Shown here: one piece after another, positions 36,801 to 47,100 of the stretch
Layout: every line of letters starts with the position of its first letter
Position numbering within the stretch: position 1 is the stretch's first letter
Assembly (NCBI GenBank): GCA_039105265.1
Contig: JAPFFF010000016.1
Span: 3,086,056 to 3,150,055, forward strand
Direction: 5' to 3'
Length of the DNA stretch: 64,000 nt
Origin: Tritrichomonas musculus
Taxonomy: Eukaryota; Parabasalia; Tritrichomonadida; Tritrichomonadidae
Position numbers and translations under genes: made by a program
The notes under the pieces: generated by a model
What the model saw: the letters and a program-made list of their open reading frames with translations, nothing else
The model's database searches: none
What the model was told of the DNA's origin: nothing

Positions 36801-39800
36801 GCGATGAGCATTCTGCACGCTAAGAAACATCGGAAATTACTTGTGGCTAGCGATGTTTACCATGACCTGCACGGTTCCTTGTGCATGAAATGCAAGGACT
36901 TCGTTGGTAGAGACAAAGCTACAGTCAAACAGCATACCAACAGATCACATCCCCAGGCCAATGTTGAAGGTCATCGGGTTCAGGCAATCGACATCAGTAT
37001 ATCCGTTAATTGGCTTTCGCCTGAAACCGATGACGATGAAATTCGTGAAGCCAACACTGACCTGGAGAGAATCAAGATTGTGAGGAGTGAGAACAGAGTC
37101 ACTCAAGATGATGAGAGACAGATGCCAGTGCAACCTCGGGCAGACGAATCGGTGGATCTCCAAGTGATGGAAGATCGTCGTCGCGGGGAAGACTCACGCA
37201 GACGGAGACGACAGGCTGGGTTCATACCTGCCAACGAGAGACTACCTGAGGCGCACTTGCATTCAGTCTCTTCATCTAGCGAAGAAGATACTCACACAAT
37301 TGATGAACATCCGGCTCACCCAGCGTCAGCTTCGATCGTGGACATTGAGAGTTGCCTGTCCAAAGCTGAGAATTGGAAGTCGAGGTGCATGAAGGAAGAT
37401 GATGATTTCGTGCACCTCCCGAAGCTGTGGGGTGACCGTTTAGCGAAACACAGGAAAAAGTTCGAAGAAGTGTTTAACAGTGAAGTCAAGGATGTTCTCA
37501 ATTGGTATAATGAAGCTATTTACCTCTCTGACTCTTTGGAAAAGAGCAGCCGAATGCTTCTCTGCGAAGGGATGATTTCGAAAATCATTCTCATTCTACG
37601 GAAGTCGATTAGGAAGTTCGTTCGTTCGGCTCGGAGAGGTTCAGATAAGATTCGTCGCCCGCATTCCTTGGAGACACCGATTCAGATGAAGTCGGCCTCC
37701 AAATTCATCGCTGGTATTGAACTCCTGCATTCCCGTATTCACATCACTGATGAAGATCTCGATCAACCTCAACGTAATGTCATCGCAGACATCAAAGAGA
37801 AGCTTGTTCGCTTTCTGTCACAGGCTCCTTTGGAGTTCTCTCAACTTCTTGGGAGTGGTGACTTGGACTCAATTGACGGTTTGATTTACGATGAGCATTA
37901 CGATGAAAGGATGAAATTCATACGTGCCAAGCTAGAGGAATTGGAGATTCTCAACAACTCTCCTTCCTCGCTTGGCTACAAGAAGTTCCTTCAGAAATTC
38001 TACGCTGAAGACGCCAAACGTACACTCGACTGGTTCGTGTTGAACGACGACACACCGGAATGTGTCGTCCCAGTCGAAGATTTCGAGAACGTGTACGGGT
38101 CCTCGTGGAGCGATGCTGCTGCTCTCGGGGATGACCCAGATGGTGTTTACACTCTTCAGCGCAGAATTTCATCGAATAATTCTGATGAACTCAAATCACT
38201 CATCCTCAACGAAGAAGCTATTCTCAAAGCGGTCAGATCGAGATCCAATCTGTCTGCCGTCGGATGCGACGGCATTTCAAATGGTGTGTGGAAGGTTGGC
38301 GGGAGTGTCACGGCGACGATCATCAAGAATGTGTTGTGTTGCATGCTTGACACGGGTCTCTTTCCGGAGGTGTTGAAAATGAACAAAACCGTCATGTTGT
38401 TTAAGAAAGGAGACCCTGACGACGCCCATTCGTGGCGTCCTATCACCATCACTCCGACGATTTATCGGATGCTGATGTGTCACATCAGCCGCTCGCTTCA
38501 AACGCTGAATTCAAAACATAGGTTCATATCACCGAGTCAGAAAGGATTCATGCGTATTCCAGCTGGGGCGGCTGAGCATGCAACTGTGGTTGATGAGATG
38601 ATACACGATGCTGCACGGAACCAAAAGTCACTCTACATCACGACGATCGACTTTTCTGATGCATTTGGTTCCGTACCACATAAACTTATTAAAAAGAATC
38701 TTACAGACATTGGCTTTGATCTTTCTTTTGTTAAAACGATTATTAATTCGTACAGAGACTCTTCGACAAAGATCATCAGCAACAACAGACGATCTAATTC
38801 TATCTGTTTTCGCAAAGGCGTCAAGCAAGGTTGTCCGCTGAGTCCGACGTTATTCAACATTTGTATCGAACCTCTCCTCGCGCGGTTGAACGCTTGCAAG
38901 GAGGACGGTTATCATTGGTTGGACTCAGCGACAACCGTTCAAGCTTACGCCGATGACATAATCGTGTTCTCGGACTCGGAAGTCGGGATGAAGAACTTGC
39001 TTTCGGTCGTGGAGCACTTCTGCAGTTATGCAGGCGACATGAAGATCAACTGCAAGAAGTGCCACGCTTTCACATACATTGCTCACAATGGTTCTCGCAG
39101 TGTGTTGAACGACAACTTCACCATTGCTGGAGGACGTATTGATAACATCAGTATTCAGAACAATACAACGTATCTCGGACTTCCAATCGCGTGCAAATCT
39201 TCGCAGCGTAAACATCACGTTTTTCGGCGAATCGAAGACATGACGAAGGACGTCATTCGAATTACTGGCAGCGCTCTTCGGTTCACACAGGCGGTTGACG
39301 CCATCAAACGGTTCGTGATTCCCAAGATTGACTACGAACTGATGGCGAACACAGCACCGACAAATTGCCTCAGTCGCTTAGATGAACTCATTCGGGGCAA
39401 ACTGTCCAAAATGATCGGTGCTGCTGGTATTCCAACCGCCTGGTTCTACACGACGAAAAACGATGGCGGTCTTTACATACAGAAACTCACAGATCGCCAG
39501 AAAGCTCTCACTATCAGACTCTACATTGCTTTGATGGAGTCTAACGATAAAAGCATCCGTGATATGGTCAAGGCTTCTGATGAAGCCGAGATCATCTTCA
39601 GGGATGCTACCATCGACTTGACTTCACCGTTCTTGCACCTAAAAGTTAAAGACAATGGTGCGTTAGATGCAAAGCGTAACCGCGGGACGTCGAACATCTT
39701 AGCCCGATGTGTTAAAGCTTTGCACGACGCTAACATGGGTCTGATACTCAAAGATGATATGTTTACGCTCAAAGATCTGAATAGTAATGTCACATATGAT

Positions 39801-41000
39801 GTTAACACCTCTAATGTTGTTAAACACATCATGAAAGTCATGAGTGACCGTTACTATTCAGATCTTTGTCAGCACAAGATGAGAGGACATACATTCACGA
39901 CATTGAAAAACTCACCATTGAGCAACTACTTCATGAAGCCCAATGCTTTGATGGCGGACTCTGTTGTCAGATTCGCTATCAAAGCACGTACGAATACGCT
40001 CATGACAGCATCACTTGCTGCTCACAGAAACCCTCAAATGAGTAACCGTTGCACTCGTTGTGGACAGATTGAAACTCTCAATCACATCTTAAACGGGTGC
40101 AAGCGGTGCAAACACAAATTCACAAAGAGACACGACGAAGTTGTCAAGGTACTTTGCAAGTACCTTACCGAAAAGAAGAGAGTCATCGTGCATTGTAACC
40201 AAAGTGTTCGTGGACGCAGCAACGAACACATCACTGGTGACTCTGCTTCTCTCAGACCAGATGTATGGTGGTGGGACGGTGACCAGCTGAAGATAGCTGA
40301 ATTCACCATCCCATACGGAATGTTATCTGGCGATGATGATGAATCCACCTTAGTCATACGACGCAGAGAGAAGTTGAACAAGTACCAGAAGCTTGTCGAT
40401 GATTGCAGAAACCAGTTGAACTGCAATGTGTCGCTATTTGTGTTCATTGTCTCCTCCCTCGGTGCAATACCCGATGACACCATCAATGAACTCAAGAAAG
40501 TGACAGTCACGACCAAAGACGCACTCAAACTTGCATGGAGGATGGTAGCAGCCGCTTTACGGGAATCTATGATATTGTACATTGATACTAAGATTAAGAA
40601 GAGGGTTAACGACAACAATGAAGATGAAGATAACGATAACGATAACGATAATGGTAACGATTATGATAACGATGTTGAAAATGTTAATGTTCTTGATACT
40701 GATGGTGACGATGATTCTAATGATCTCAATGATACTAGCTCCAATGTTACCGACGGGGAGTCCGCAGACGATGAGTACAACTCTGTCAACATCCTGGACG
40801 ACGAAGAATGGCGGGAACTCATTGATGCAAGTGCGGATGTTGACAGGTCGGGCCCCCCGTCTGAGCTTGACACTACTGATGATGAAACTGACGTACTGGA
40901 AAATCCAGGCACCACCCCACTATGGAACCAAACTCAAGGTGCCGACCCTGCCTCCGCTACCGAAGAGGAGGGAGTCCAACACTCCTCTTCTGAATTTTAG
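33804..41000 (+). CDS. LINE L5 polyprotein (subfamily A, 20 repeats)
   Basis: 2398 residues. The repeats span 366-725, with the QIVAS/HHNV/HHSVDY cassette present three times (starting at units 3, 7 and 10). The first zinc finger is at C899, YADD at 1715-1718, and the endonuclease D2153 and E2166. It differs from L4 in the N-terminus by S for T in APNSTQ, S for A in HNLPSQ and L for Q in DAHLSD. The RT and endonuclease parts appear the same as in L4. No frame breaks. The encoded protein is indistinguishable by eye from that of L6. Confidence 0.93.
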   Translation: MLFCTTKPRFSELALDADSIDTKIDDFGGNFSDDDGNGTPEFRSFSPQISTVDSPFNINYNKLATSPISRHSREINSKTHQNGDQFAPNSTQSNTQPRYVPNVPHNLPSQYSLTDRISYPTEQRHPPVGPAPINIRSTSQSDSNVSPDFSDSEEFRSDAHLSDSTSRPNCARNLIVPNTQRTTEVLLQSGVHYNPTNPEGGQNPSWFVITSDPSLAARSPLSYLAKDKSVEGVLVARGQMIISNGQPILDRNRPAVPASDAELSQKVLLPETFVHPSTVPAVPFNFCSFPRSPFVSHVYNVLNSLAVSFSCNIGCNNHFTDFSNHMSVMNTNMFNVNNSNSFTNNSFINNNISNYNVSHNNVNLVHHSVDVDNQTVESTAHVAHHSVDVDNRVVASMAHVAHHSVDVDNQIVASTAHVVHHNVDVDNQIVKSTAHVAHHSVDVDYQTVKSTALVANHSVDVDNQIVKSTAHVAHHAVDVDNQIVASTAHVVHHNVDVDNQIVKSTAHVAHHSVDVDYQTVKSTALVANHSVDVDNQIVASTAHVVHHNVDVDNQIVKSTAHVAHHSVDVDYQTVKSTALVANHSVDVDNQIVKSTAHVAHHAVDVDNQTVKSTAHVAHHTVDVDNQTVKSTAQVAHHAVDVDNQTVKSTAHVAHHTVDVDNQTVKSTAHVAHHAVDVDNRVVASTAHVTHHNVDVDNQTVTSTAHITHHSVGVDDRVVTSTAHIDHHQVVTKEKLFTSVIEVPKFVFEINEKVVPLFTLSGNHSLLNTFSNNNFLGSRTNSLGTQTTSNSSGTSSVVSGAEEFTDAHSHSEHSDHSDDDNHGGSDDNPSSPVGDNVSIDWIVSELAGVKTKTDMKSLIDILQVANIDTSPFANVSDVDTPIILLMYQKDRWLGVGQFYCPCCDKTFPTCASLSFHLKSTHTTNNIPLEQAAFEYIVGRKLRWKIDSPHLPPDAFHYRTIHVCPCSDCDYLVSRANSLSSHMGSSHQDMEALKREVGVFWAMSILHAKKHRKLLVASDVYHDLHGSLCMKCKDFVGRDKATVKQHTNRSHPQANVEGHRVQAIDISISVNWLSPETDDDEIREANTDLERIKIVRSENRVTQDDERQMPVQPRADESVDLQVMEDRRRGEDSRRRRRQAGFIPANERLPEAHLHSVSSSSEEDTHTIDEHPAHPASASIVDIESCLSKAENWKSRCMKEDDDFVHLPKLWGDRLAKHRKKFEEVFNSEVKDVLNWYNEAIYLSDSLEKSSRMLLCEGMISKIILILRKSIRKFVRSARRGSDKIRRPHSLETPIQMKSASKFIAGIELLHSRIHITDEDLDQPQRNVIADIKEKLVRFLSQAPLEFSQLLGSGDLDSIDGLIYDEHYDERMKFIRAKLEELEILNNSPSSLGYKKFLQKFYAEDAKRTLDWFVLNDDTPECVVPVEDFENVYGSSWSDAAALGDDPDGVYTLQRRISSNNSDELKSLILNEEAILKAVRSRSNLSAVGCDGISNGVWKVGGSVTATIIKNVLCCMLDTGLFPEVLKMNKTVMLFKKGDPDDAHSWRPITITPTIYRMLMCHISRSLQTLNSKHRFISPSQKGFMRIPAGAAEHATVVDEMIHDAARNQKSLYITTIDFSDAFGSVPHKLIKKNLTDIGFDLSFVKTIINSYRDSSTKIISNNRRSNSICFRKGVKQGCPLSPTLFNICIEPLLARLNACKEDGYHWLDSATTVQAYADDIIVFSDSEVGMKNLLSVVEHFCSYAGDMKINCKKCHAFTYIAHNGSRSVLNDNFTIAGGRIDNISIQNNTTYLGLPIACKSSQRKHHVFRRIEDMTKDVIRITGSALRFTQAVDAIKRFVIPKIDYELMANTAPTNCLSRLDELIRGKLSKMIGAAGIPTAWFYTTKNDGGLYIQKLTDRQKALTIRLYIALMESNDKSIRDMVKASDEAEIIFRDATIDLTSPFLHLKVKDNGALDAKRNRGTSNILARCVKALHDANMGLILKDDMFTLKDLNSNVTYDVNTSNVVKHIMKVMSDRYYSDLCQHKMRGHTFTTLKNSPLSNYFMKPNALMADSVVRFAIKARTNTLMTASLAAHRNPQMSNRCTRCGQIETLNHILNGCKRCKHKFTKRHDEVVKVLCKYLTEKKRVIVHCNQSVRGRSNEHITGDSASLRPDVWWWDGDQLKIAEFTIPYGMLSGDDDESTLVIRRREKLNKYQKLVDDCRNQLNCNVSLFVFIVSSLGAIPDDTINELKKVTVTTKDALKLAWRMVAAALRESMILYIDTKIKKRVNDNNEDEDNDNDNDNGNDYDNDVENVNVLDTDGDDDSNDLNDTSSNVTDGESADDEYNSVNILDDEEWRELIDASADVDRSGPPSELDTTDDETDVLENPGTTPLWNQTQGADPASATEEEGVQHSSSEF
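34899..35978 (+). repeat. 54-bp tandem repeats of L5 (20 units)
   Basis: Twenty units with three copies of the QIVAS/HHNV/HHSVDY cassette. This can be derived from the 13-unit L4 array by block duplications of four and then three units. Confidence 0.95.
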
Positions 41001-41106
41001 GCAGACTTTTTTGTTGGGGCCCGCCCCTTTTATTTTATTGTGAGTGAATCATCACTCTCGTTTATTAGTATTTTATACTTACTCTAATGATTAATAAACG
41101 AATTTA

Positions 41107-41131
41107 CCACACGGGAGGAGATTTTTTTTTA
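41107..41131 (+). repeat. Target-site duplication 7 (L5/L6 junction)
   Basis: tRNA-Asn 3' stub with T9, unchanged. Confidence 0.85.
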
Positions 41132-41141
41132 GTTTTCATAT

Positions 41142-44100
41142 ATGCTTTTTTGCACGACCAAACCTAGATTTTCCGAATTAGCACTCGACGCTGATTCGAT
41201 TGATACCAAAATTGATGATTTTGGTGGAAATTTTTCTGATGATGATGGAAATGGAACACCCGAATTTCGCAGTTTTTCGCCTCAAATTAGTACAGTAGAT
41301 AGCCCTTTCAATATAAATTACAACAAACTCGCTACTTCTCCAATATCTCGCCACTCAAGAGAGATCAATTCAAAGACGCACCAAAACGGGGACCAGTTTG
41401 CCCCGAACTCAACTCAATCAAATACACAGCCTCGATATGTTCCAAATGTTCCTCATAATCTTCCCTCGCAATACTCACTCACAGATCGAATTTCATATCC
41501 TACGGAGCAGCGGCACCCGCCGGTTGGACCTGCTCCTATCAACATACGGAGTACCTCACAGAGCGATTCCAACGTTTCCCCAGACTTTTCAGATTCCGAA
41601 GAATTTAGATCAGATGCGCATCTAAGTGATTCTACGAGCCGACCAAATTGCGCCAGAAATCTCATAGTTCCTAATACACAAAGGACGACAGAGGTACTCC
41701 TGCAGTCAGGAGTACACTATAATCCGACGAATCCAGAGGGTGGTCAGAACCCCTCTTGGTTCGTCATTACGAGCGATCCTTCACTGGCTGCCCGTTCCCC
41801 TCTGAGTTACCTTGCAAAGGATAAGTCAGTTGAAGGTGTATTGGTTGCCCGAGGACAAATGATCATTTCGAATGGGCAACCAATACTCGACCGAAACCGC
41901 CCGGCAGTACCTGCATCAGATGCAGAACTCAGCCAGAAGGTGCTCCTCCCTGAGACCTTCGTCCATCCGAGCACGGTTCCGGCGGTTCCATTCAATTTTT
42001 GCTCCTTCCCACGTTCGCCTTTTGTTTCCCATGTATACAATGTATTAAACTCGCTGGCGGTCTCATTCTCGTGCAACATCGGTTGCAATAATCACTTCAC
42101 CGACTTTTCAAATCACATGTCAGTCATGAATACCAATATGTTCAATGTTAATAATAGTAATAGTTTCACTAATAATAGTTTCATTAATAATAATATCTCT
42201 AACTATAATGTTTCTCATAACAATGTTAATCTTGTTCATCATAGCGTTGACGTAGACAACCAGACTGTCGAGTCAACTGCTCATGTAGCTCACCACAGCG
42301 TTGACGTCGACAATCGGGTTGTCGCGTCAATGGCTCATGTTGCTCATCATAGCGTTGACGTCGACAATCAGATTGTCGCGTCAACGGCACACGTGGTACA
42401 TCATAATGTTGACGTTGACAATCAGATTGTCAAGTCAACAGCCCACGTCGCTCATCATTCTGTTGACGTTGACTATCAGACTGTCAAGTCAACAGCCCTC
42501 GTTGCTAATCATTCTGTTGACGTTGACAATCAGATTGTCAAGTCAACAGCCCACGTCGCTCATCACGCTGTTGACGTCGACAATCAGATTGTCGCGTCAA
42601 CGGCACACGTGGTACATCATAATGTTGACGTTGACAATCAGATTGTCAAGTCAACAGCCCACGTCGCTCATCATTCTGTTGACGTTGACTATCAGACTGT
42701 CAAGTCAACAGCCCTCGTTGCTAATCATTCTGTTGACGTTGACAATCAGATTGTCGCGTCAACGGCACACGTGGTACATCATAATGTTGACGTTGACAAT
42801 CAGATTGTCAAGTCAACAGCCCACGTCGCTCATCATTCTGTTGACGTTGACTATCAGACTGTCAAGTCAACAGCCCTCGTTGCTAATCATTCTGTTGACG
42901 TTGACAATCAGATTGTCAAGTCAACAGCCCACGTCGCTCATCACGCTGTTGACGTTGACAATCAGACTGTCAAGTCAACAGCTCACGTCGCTCATCACAC
43001 TGTTGACGTTGACAATCAGACTGTCAAGTCAACAGCTCAAGTCGCTCATCACGCTGTTGACGTTGACAATCAGACTGTCAAGTCAACAGCTCACGTCGCT
43101 CATCACACTGTTGACGTTGACAATCAAACTGTCAAGTCAACAGCTCACGTCGCTCATCACGCTGTTGACGTTGACAATCGGGTTGTCGCGTCAACAGCTC
43201 ACGTCACTCACCACAACGTTGACGTTGACAACCAAACCGTCACGTCAACGGCTCACATCACGCACCATTCTGTTGGCGTTGACGATCGGGTTGTCACGTC
43301 AACTGCTCACATCGATCATCATCAAGTAGTCACGAAGGAGAAATTATTCACATCAGTGATTGAGGTACCTAAGTTTGTGTTCGAGATCAATGAGAAAGTG
43401 GTTCCACTATTTACTCTCTCTGGAAACCATTCGTTGCTTAACACATTCTCAAACAATAATTTCCTCGGATCTCGAACCAACTCCTTAGGTACTCAAACTA
43501 CCAGTAACTCTTCTGGTACAAGCAGCGTTGTTAGTGGTGCTGAAGAGTTCACCGATGCTCATTCTCACTCTGAACACTCTGATCATTCCGATGATGACAA
43601 TCACGGTGGTAGTGATGATAATCCTTCTTCACCTGTGGGTGACAATGTTTCCATTGATTGGATCGTGAGCGAATTGGCTGGTGTGAAGACCAAAACAGAC
43701 ATGAAGTCTCTCATTGATATCTTGCAGGTGGCAAACATCGACACTTCACCATTCGCAAACGTTAGCGACGTTGACACTCCTATCATTCTCCTCATGTATC
43801 AGAAAGACAGATGGTTAGGAGTTGGGCAGTTTTACTGCCCTTGCTGCGACAAAACGTTTCCCACATGTGCGTCCTTGTCTTTTCACCTCAAATCGACGCA
43901 CACGACGAATAACATTCCTCTGGAGCAAGCGGCGTTCGAGTACATTGTCGGCAGGAAGCTGAGGTGGAAGATCGATTCACCTCACCTTCCGCCTGACGCT
44001 TTTCACTATCGTACCATTCACGTTTGTCCGTGCAGCGACTGCGACTACTTGGTCAGCAGAGCGAACTCATTGAGCAGCCACATGGGCTCATCGCACCAGG

Positions 44101-47100
44101 ACATGGAAGCGCTTAAACGTGAAGTTGGAGTCTTCTGGGCGATGAGCATTCTGCACGCTAAGAAACATCGGAAATTACTTGTGGCTAGCGATGTTTACCA
44201 TGACCTGCACGGTTCCTTGTGCATGAAATGCAAGGACTTCGTTGGTAGAGACAAAGCTACAGTCAAACAGCATACCAACAGATCACATCCCCAGGCCAAT
44301 GTTGAAGGTCATCGGGTTCAGGCAATCGACATCAGTATATCCGTTAATTGGCTTTCGCCTGAAACCGATGACGATGAAATTCGTGAAGCCAACACTGACC
44401 TGGAGAGAATCAAGATTGTGAGGAGTGAGAACAGAGTCACTCAAGATGATGAGAGACAGATGCCAGTGCAACCTCGGGCAGACGAATCGGTGGATCTCCA
44501 AGTGATGGAAGATCGTCGTCGCGGGGAAGACTCACGCAGACGGAGACGACAGGCTGGGTTCATACCTGCCAACGAGAGACTACCTGAGGCGCACTTGCAT
44601 TCAGTCTCTTCATCTAGCGAAGAAGATACTCACACAATTGATGAACATCCGGCTCACCCAGCGTCAGCTTCGATCGTGGACATTGAGAGTTGCCTGTCCA
44701 AAGCTGAGAATTGGAAGTCGAGGTGCATGAAGGAAGATGATGATTTCGTGCACCTCCCGAAGCTGTGGGGTGACCGTTTAGCGAAACACAGGAAAAAGTT
44801 CGAAGAAGTGTTTAACAGTGAAGTCAAGGATGTTCTCAATTGGTATAATGAAGCTATTTACCTCTCTGACTCTTTGGAAAAGAGCAGCCGAATGCTTCTC
44901 TGCGAAGGGATGATTTCGAAAATCATTCTCATTCTACGGAAGTCGATTAGGAAGTTCGTTCGTTCGGCTCGGAGAGGTTCAGATAAGATTCGTCGCCCGC
45001 ATTCCTTGGAGACACCGATTCAGATGAAGTCGGCCTCCAAATTCATCGCTGGTATTGAACTCCTGCATTCCCGTATTCACATCACTGATGAAGATCTCGA
45101 TCAACCTCAACGTAATGTCATCGCAGACATCAAAGAGAAGCTTGTTCGCTTTCTGTCACAGGCTCCTTTGGAGTTCTCTCAACTTCTTGGGAGTGGTGAC
45201 TTGGACTCAATTGACGGTTTGATTTACGATGAGCATTACGATGAAAGGATGAAATTCATACGTGCCAAGCTAGAGGAATTGGAGATTCTCAACAACTCTC
45301 CTTCCTCGCTTGGCTACAAGAAGTTCCTTCAGAAATTCTACGCTGAAGACGCCAAACGTACACTCGACTGGTTCGTGTTGAACGACGACACACCGGAATG
45401 TGTCGTCCCAGTCGAAGATTTCGAGAACGTGTACGGGTCCTCGTGGAGCGATGCTGCTGCTCTCGGGGATGACCCAGATGGTGTTTACACTCTTCAGCGC
45501 AGAATTTCATCGAATAATTCTGATGAACTCAAATCACTCATCCTCAACGAAGAAGCTATTCTCAAAGCGGTCAGATCGAGATCCAATCTGTCTGCCGTCG
45601 GATGCGACGGCATTTCAAATGGTGTGTGGAAGGTTGGCGGGAGTGTCACGGCGACGATCATCAAGAATGTGTTGTGTTGCATGCTTGACACGGGTCTCTT
45701 TCCGGAGGTGTTGAAAATGAACAAAACCGTCATGTTGTTTAAGAAAGGAGACCCTGACGACGCCCATTCGTGGCGTCCTATCACCATCACTCCGACGATT
45801 TATCGGATGCTGATGTGTCACATCAGCCGCTCGCTTCAAACGCTGAATTCAAAACATAGGTTCATATCACCGAGTCAGAAAGGATTCATGCGTATTCCAG
45901 CTGGGGCGGCTGAGCATGCAACTGTGGTTGATGAGATGATACACGATGCTGCACGGAACCAAAAGTCACTCTACATCACGACGATCGACTTTTCTGATGC
46001 ATTTGGTTCCGTACCACATAAACTTATTAAAAAGAATCTTACAGACATTGGCTTTGATCTTTCTTTTGTTAAAACGATTATTAATTCGTACAGAGACTCT
46101 TCGACAAAGATCATCAGCAACAACAGACGATCTAATTCTATCTGTTTTCGCAAAGGCGTCAAGCAAGGTTGTCCGCTGAGTCCGACGTTATTCAACATTT
46201 GTATCGAACCTCTCCTCGCGCGGTTGAACGCTTGCAAGGAGGACGGTTATCATTGGTTGGACTCAGCGACAACCGTTCAAGCTTACGCCGATGACATAAT
46301 CGTGTTCTCGGACTCGGAAGTCGGGATGAAGAACTTGCTTTCGGTCGTGGAGCACTTCTGCAGTTATGCAGGCGACATGAAGATCAACTGCAAGAAGTGC
46401 CACGCTTTCACATACATTGCTCACAATGGTTCTCGCAGTGTGTTGAACGACAACTTCACCATTGCTGGAGGACGTATTGATAACATCAGTATTCAGAACA
46501 ATACAACGTATCTCGGACTTCCAATCGCGTGCAAATCTTCGCAGCGTAAACATCACGTTTTTCGGCGAATCGAAGACATGACGAAGGACGTCATTCGAAT
46601 TACTGGCAGCGCTCTTCGGTTCACACAGGCGGTTGACGCCATCAAACGGTTCGTGATTCCCAAGATTGACTACGAACTGATGGCGAACACAGCACCGACA
46701 AATTGCCTCAGTCGCTTAGATGAACTCATTCGGGGCAAACTGTCCAAAATGATCGGTGCTGCTGGTATTCCAACCGCCTGGTTCTACACGACGAAAAACG
46801 ATGGCGGTCTTTACATACAGAAACTCACAGATCGCCAGAAAGCTCTCACTATCAGACTCTACATTGCTTTGATGGAGTCTAACGATAAAAGCATCCGTGA
46901 TATGGTCAAGGCTTCTGATGAAGCCGAGATCATCTTCAGGGATGCTACCATCGACTTGACTTCACCGTTCTTGCACCTAAAAGTTAAAGACAATGGTGCG
47001 TTAGATGCAAAGCGTAACCGCGGGACGTCGAACATCTTAGCCCGATGTGTTAAAGCTTTGCACGACGCTAACATGGGTCTGATACTCAAAGATGATATGT

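Larger units (their letters stand above)
33794..41106 (+). mobile_element. LINE copy L5, subfamily A
   Basis: Full length. With its flanking stub it forms a 7338-bp unit that repeats in L6. L5, L6 and L7 share GACGTAGACAACC in the first 54-bp unit, where L1, L4 and L8 have GACGTCGACAACC. This private variant groups the three as one recent expansion. Confidence 0.9.
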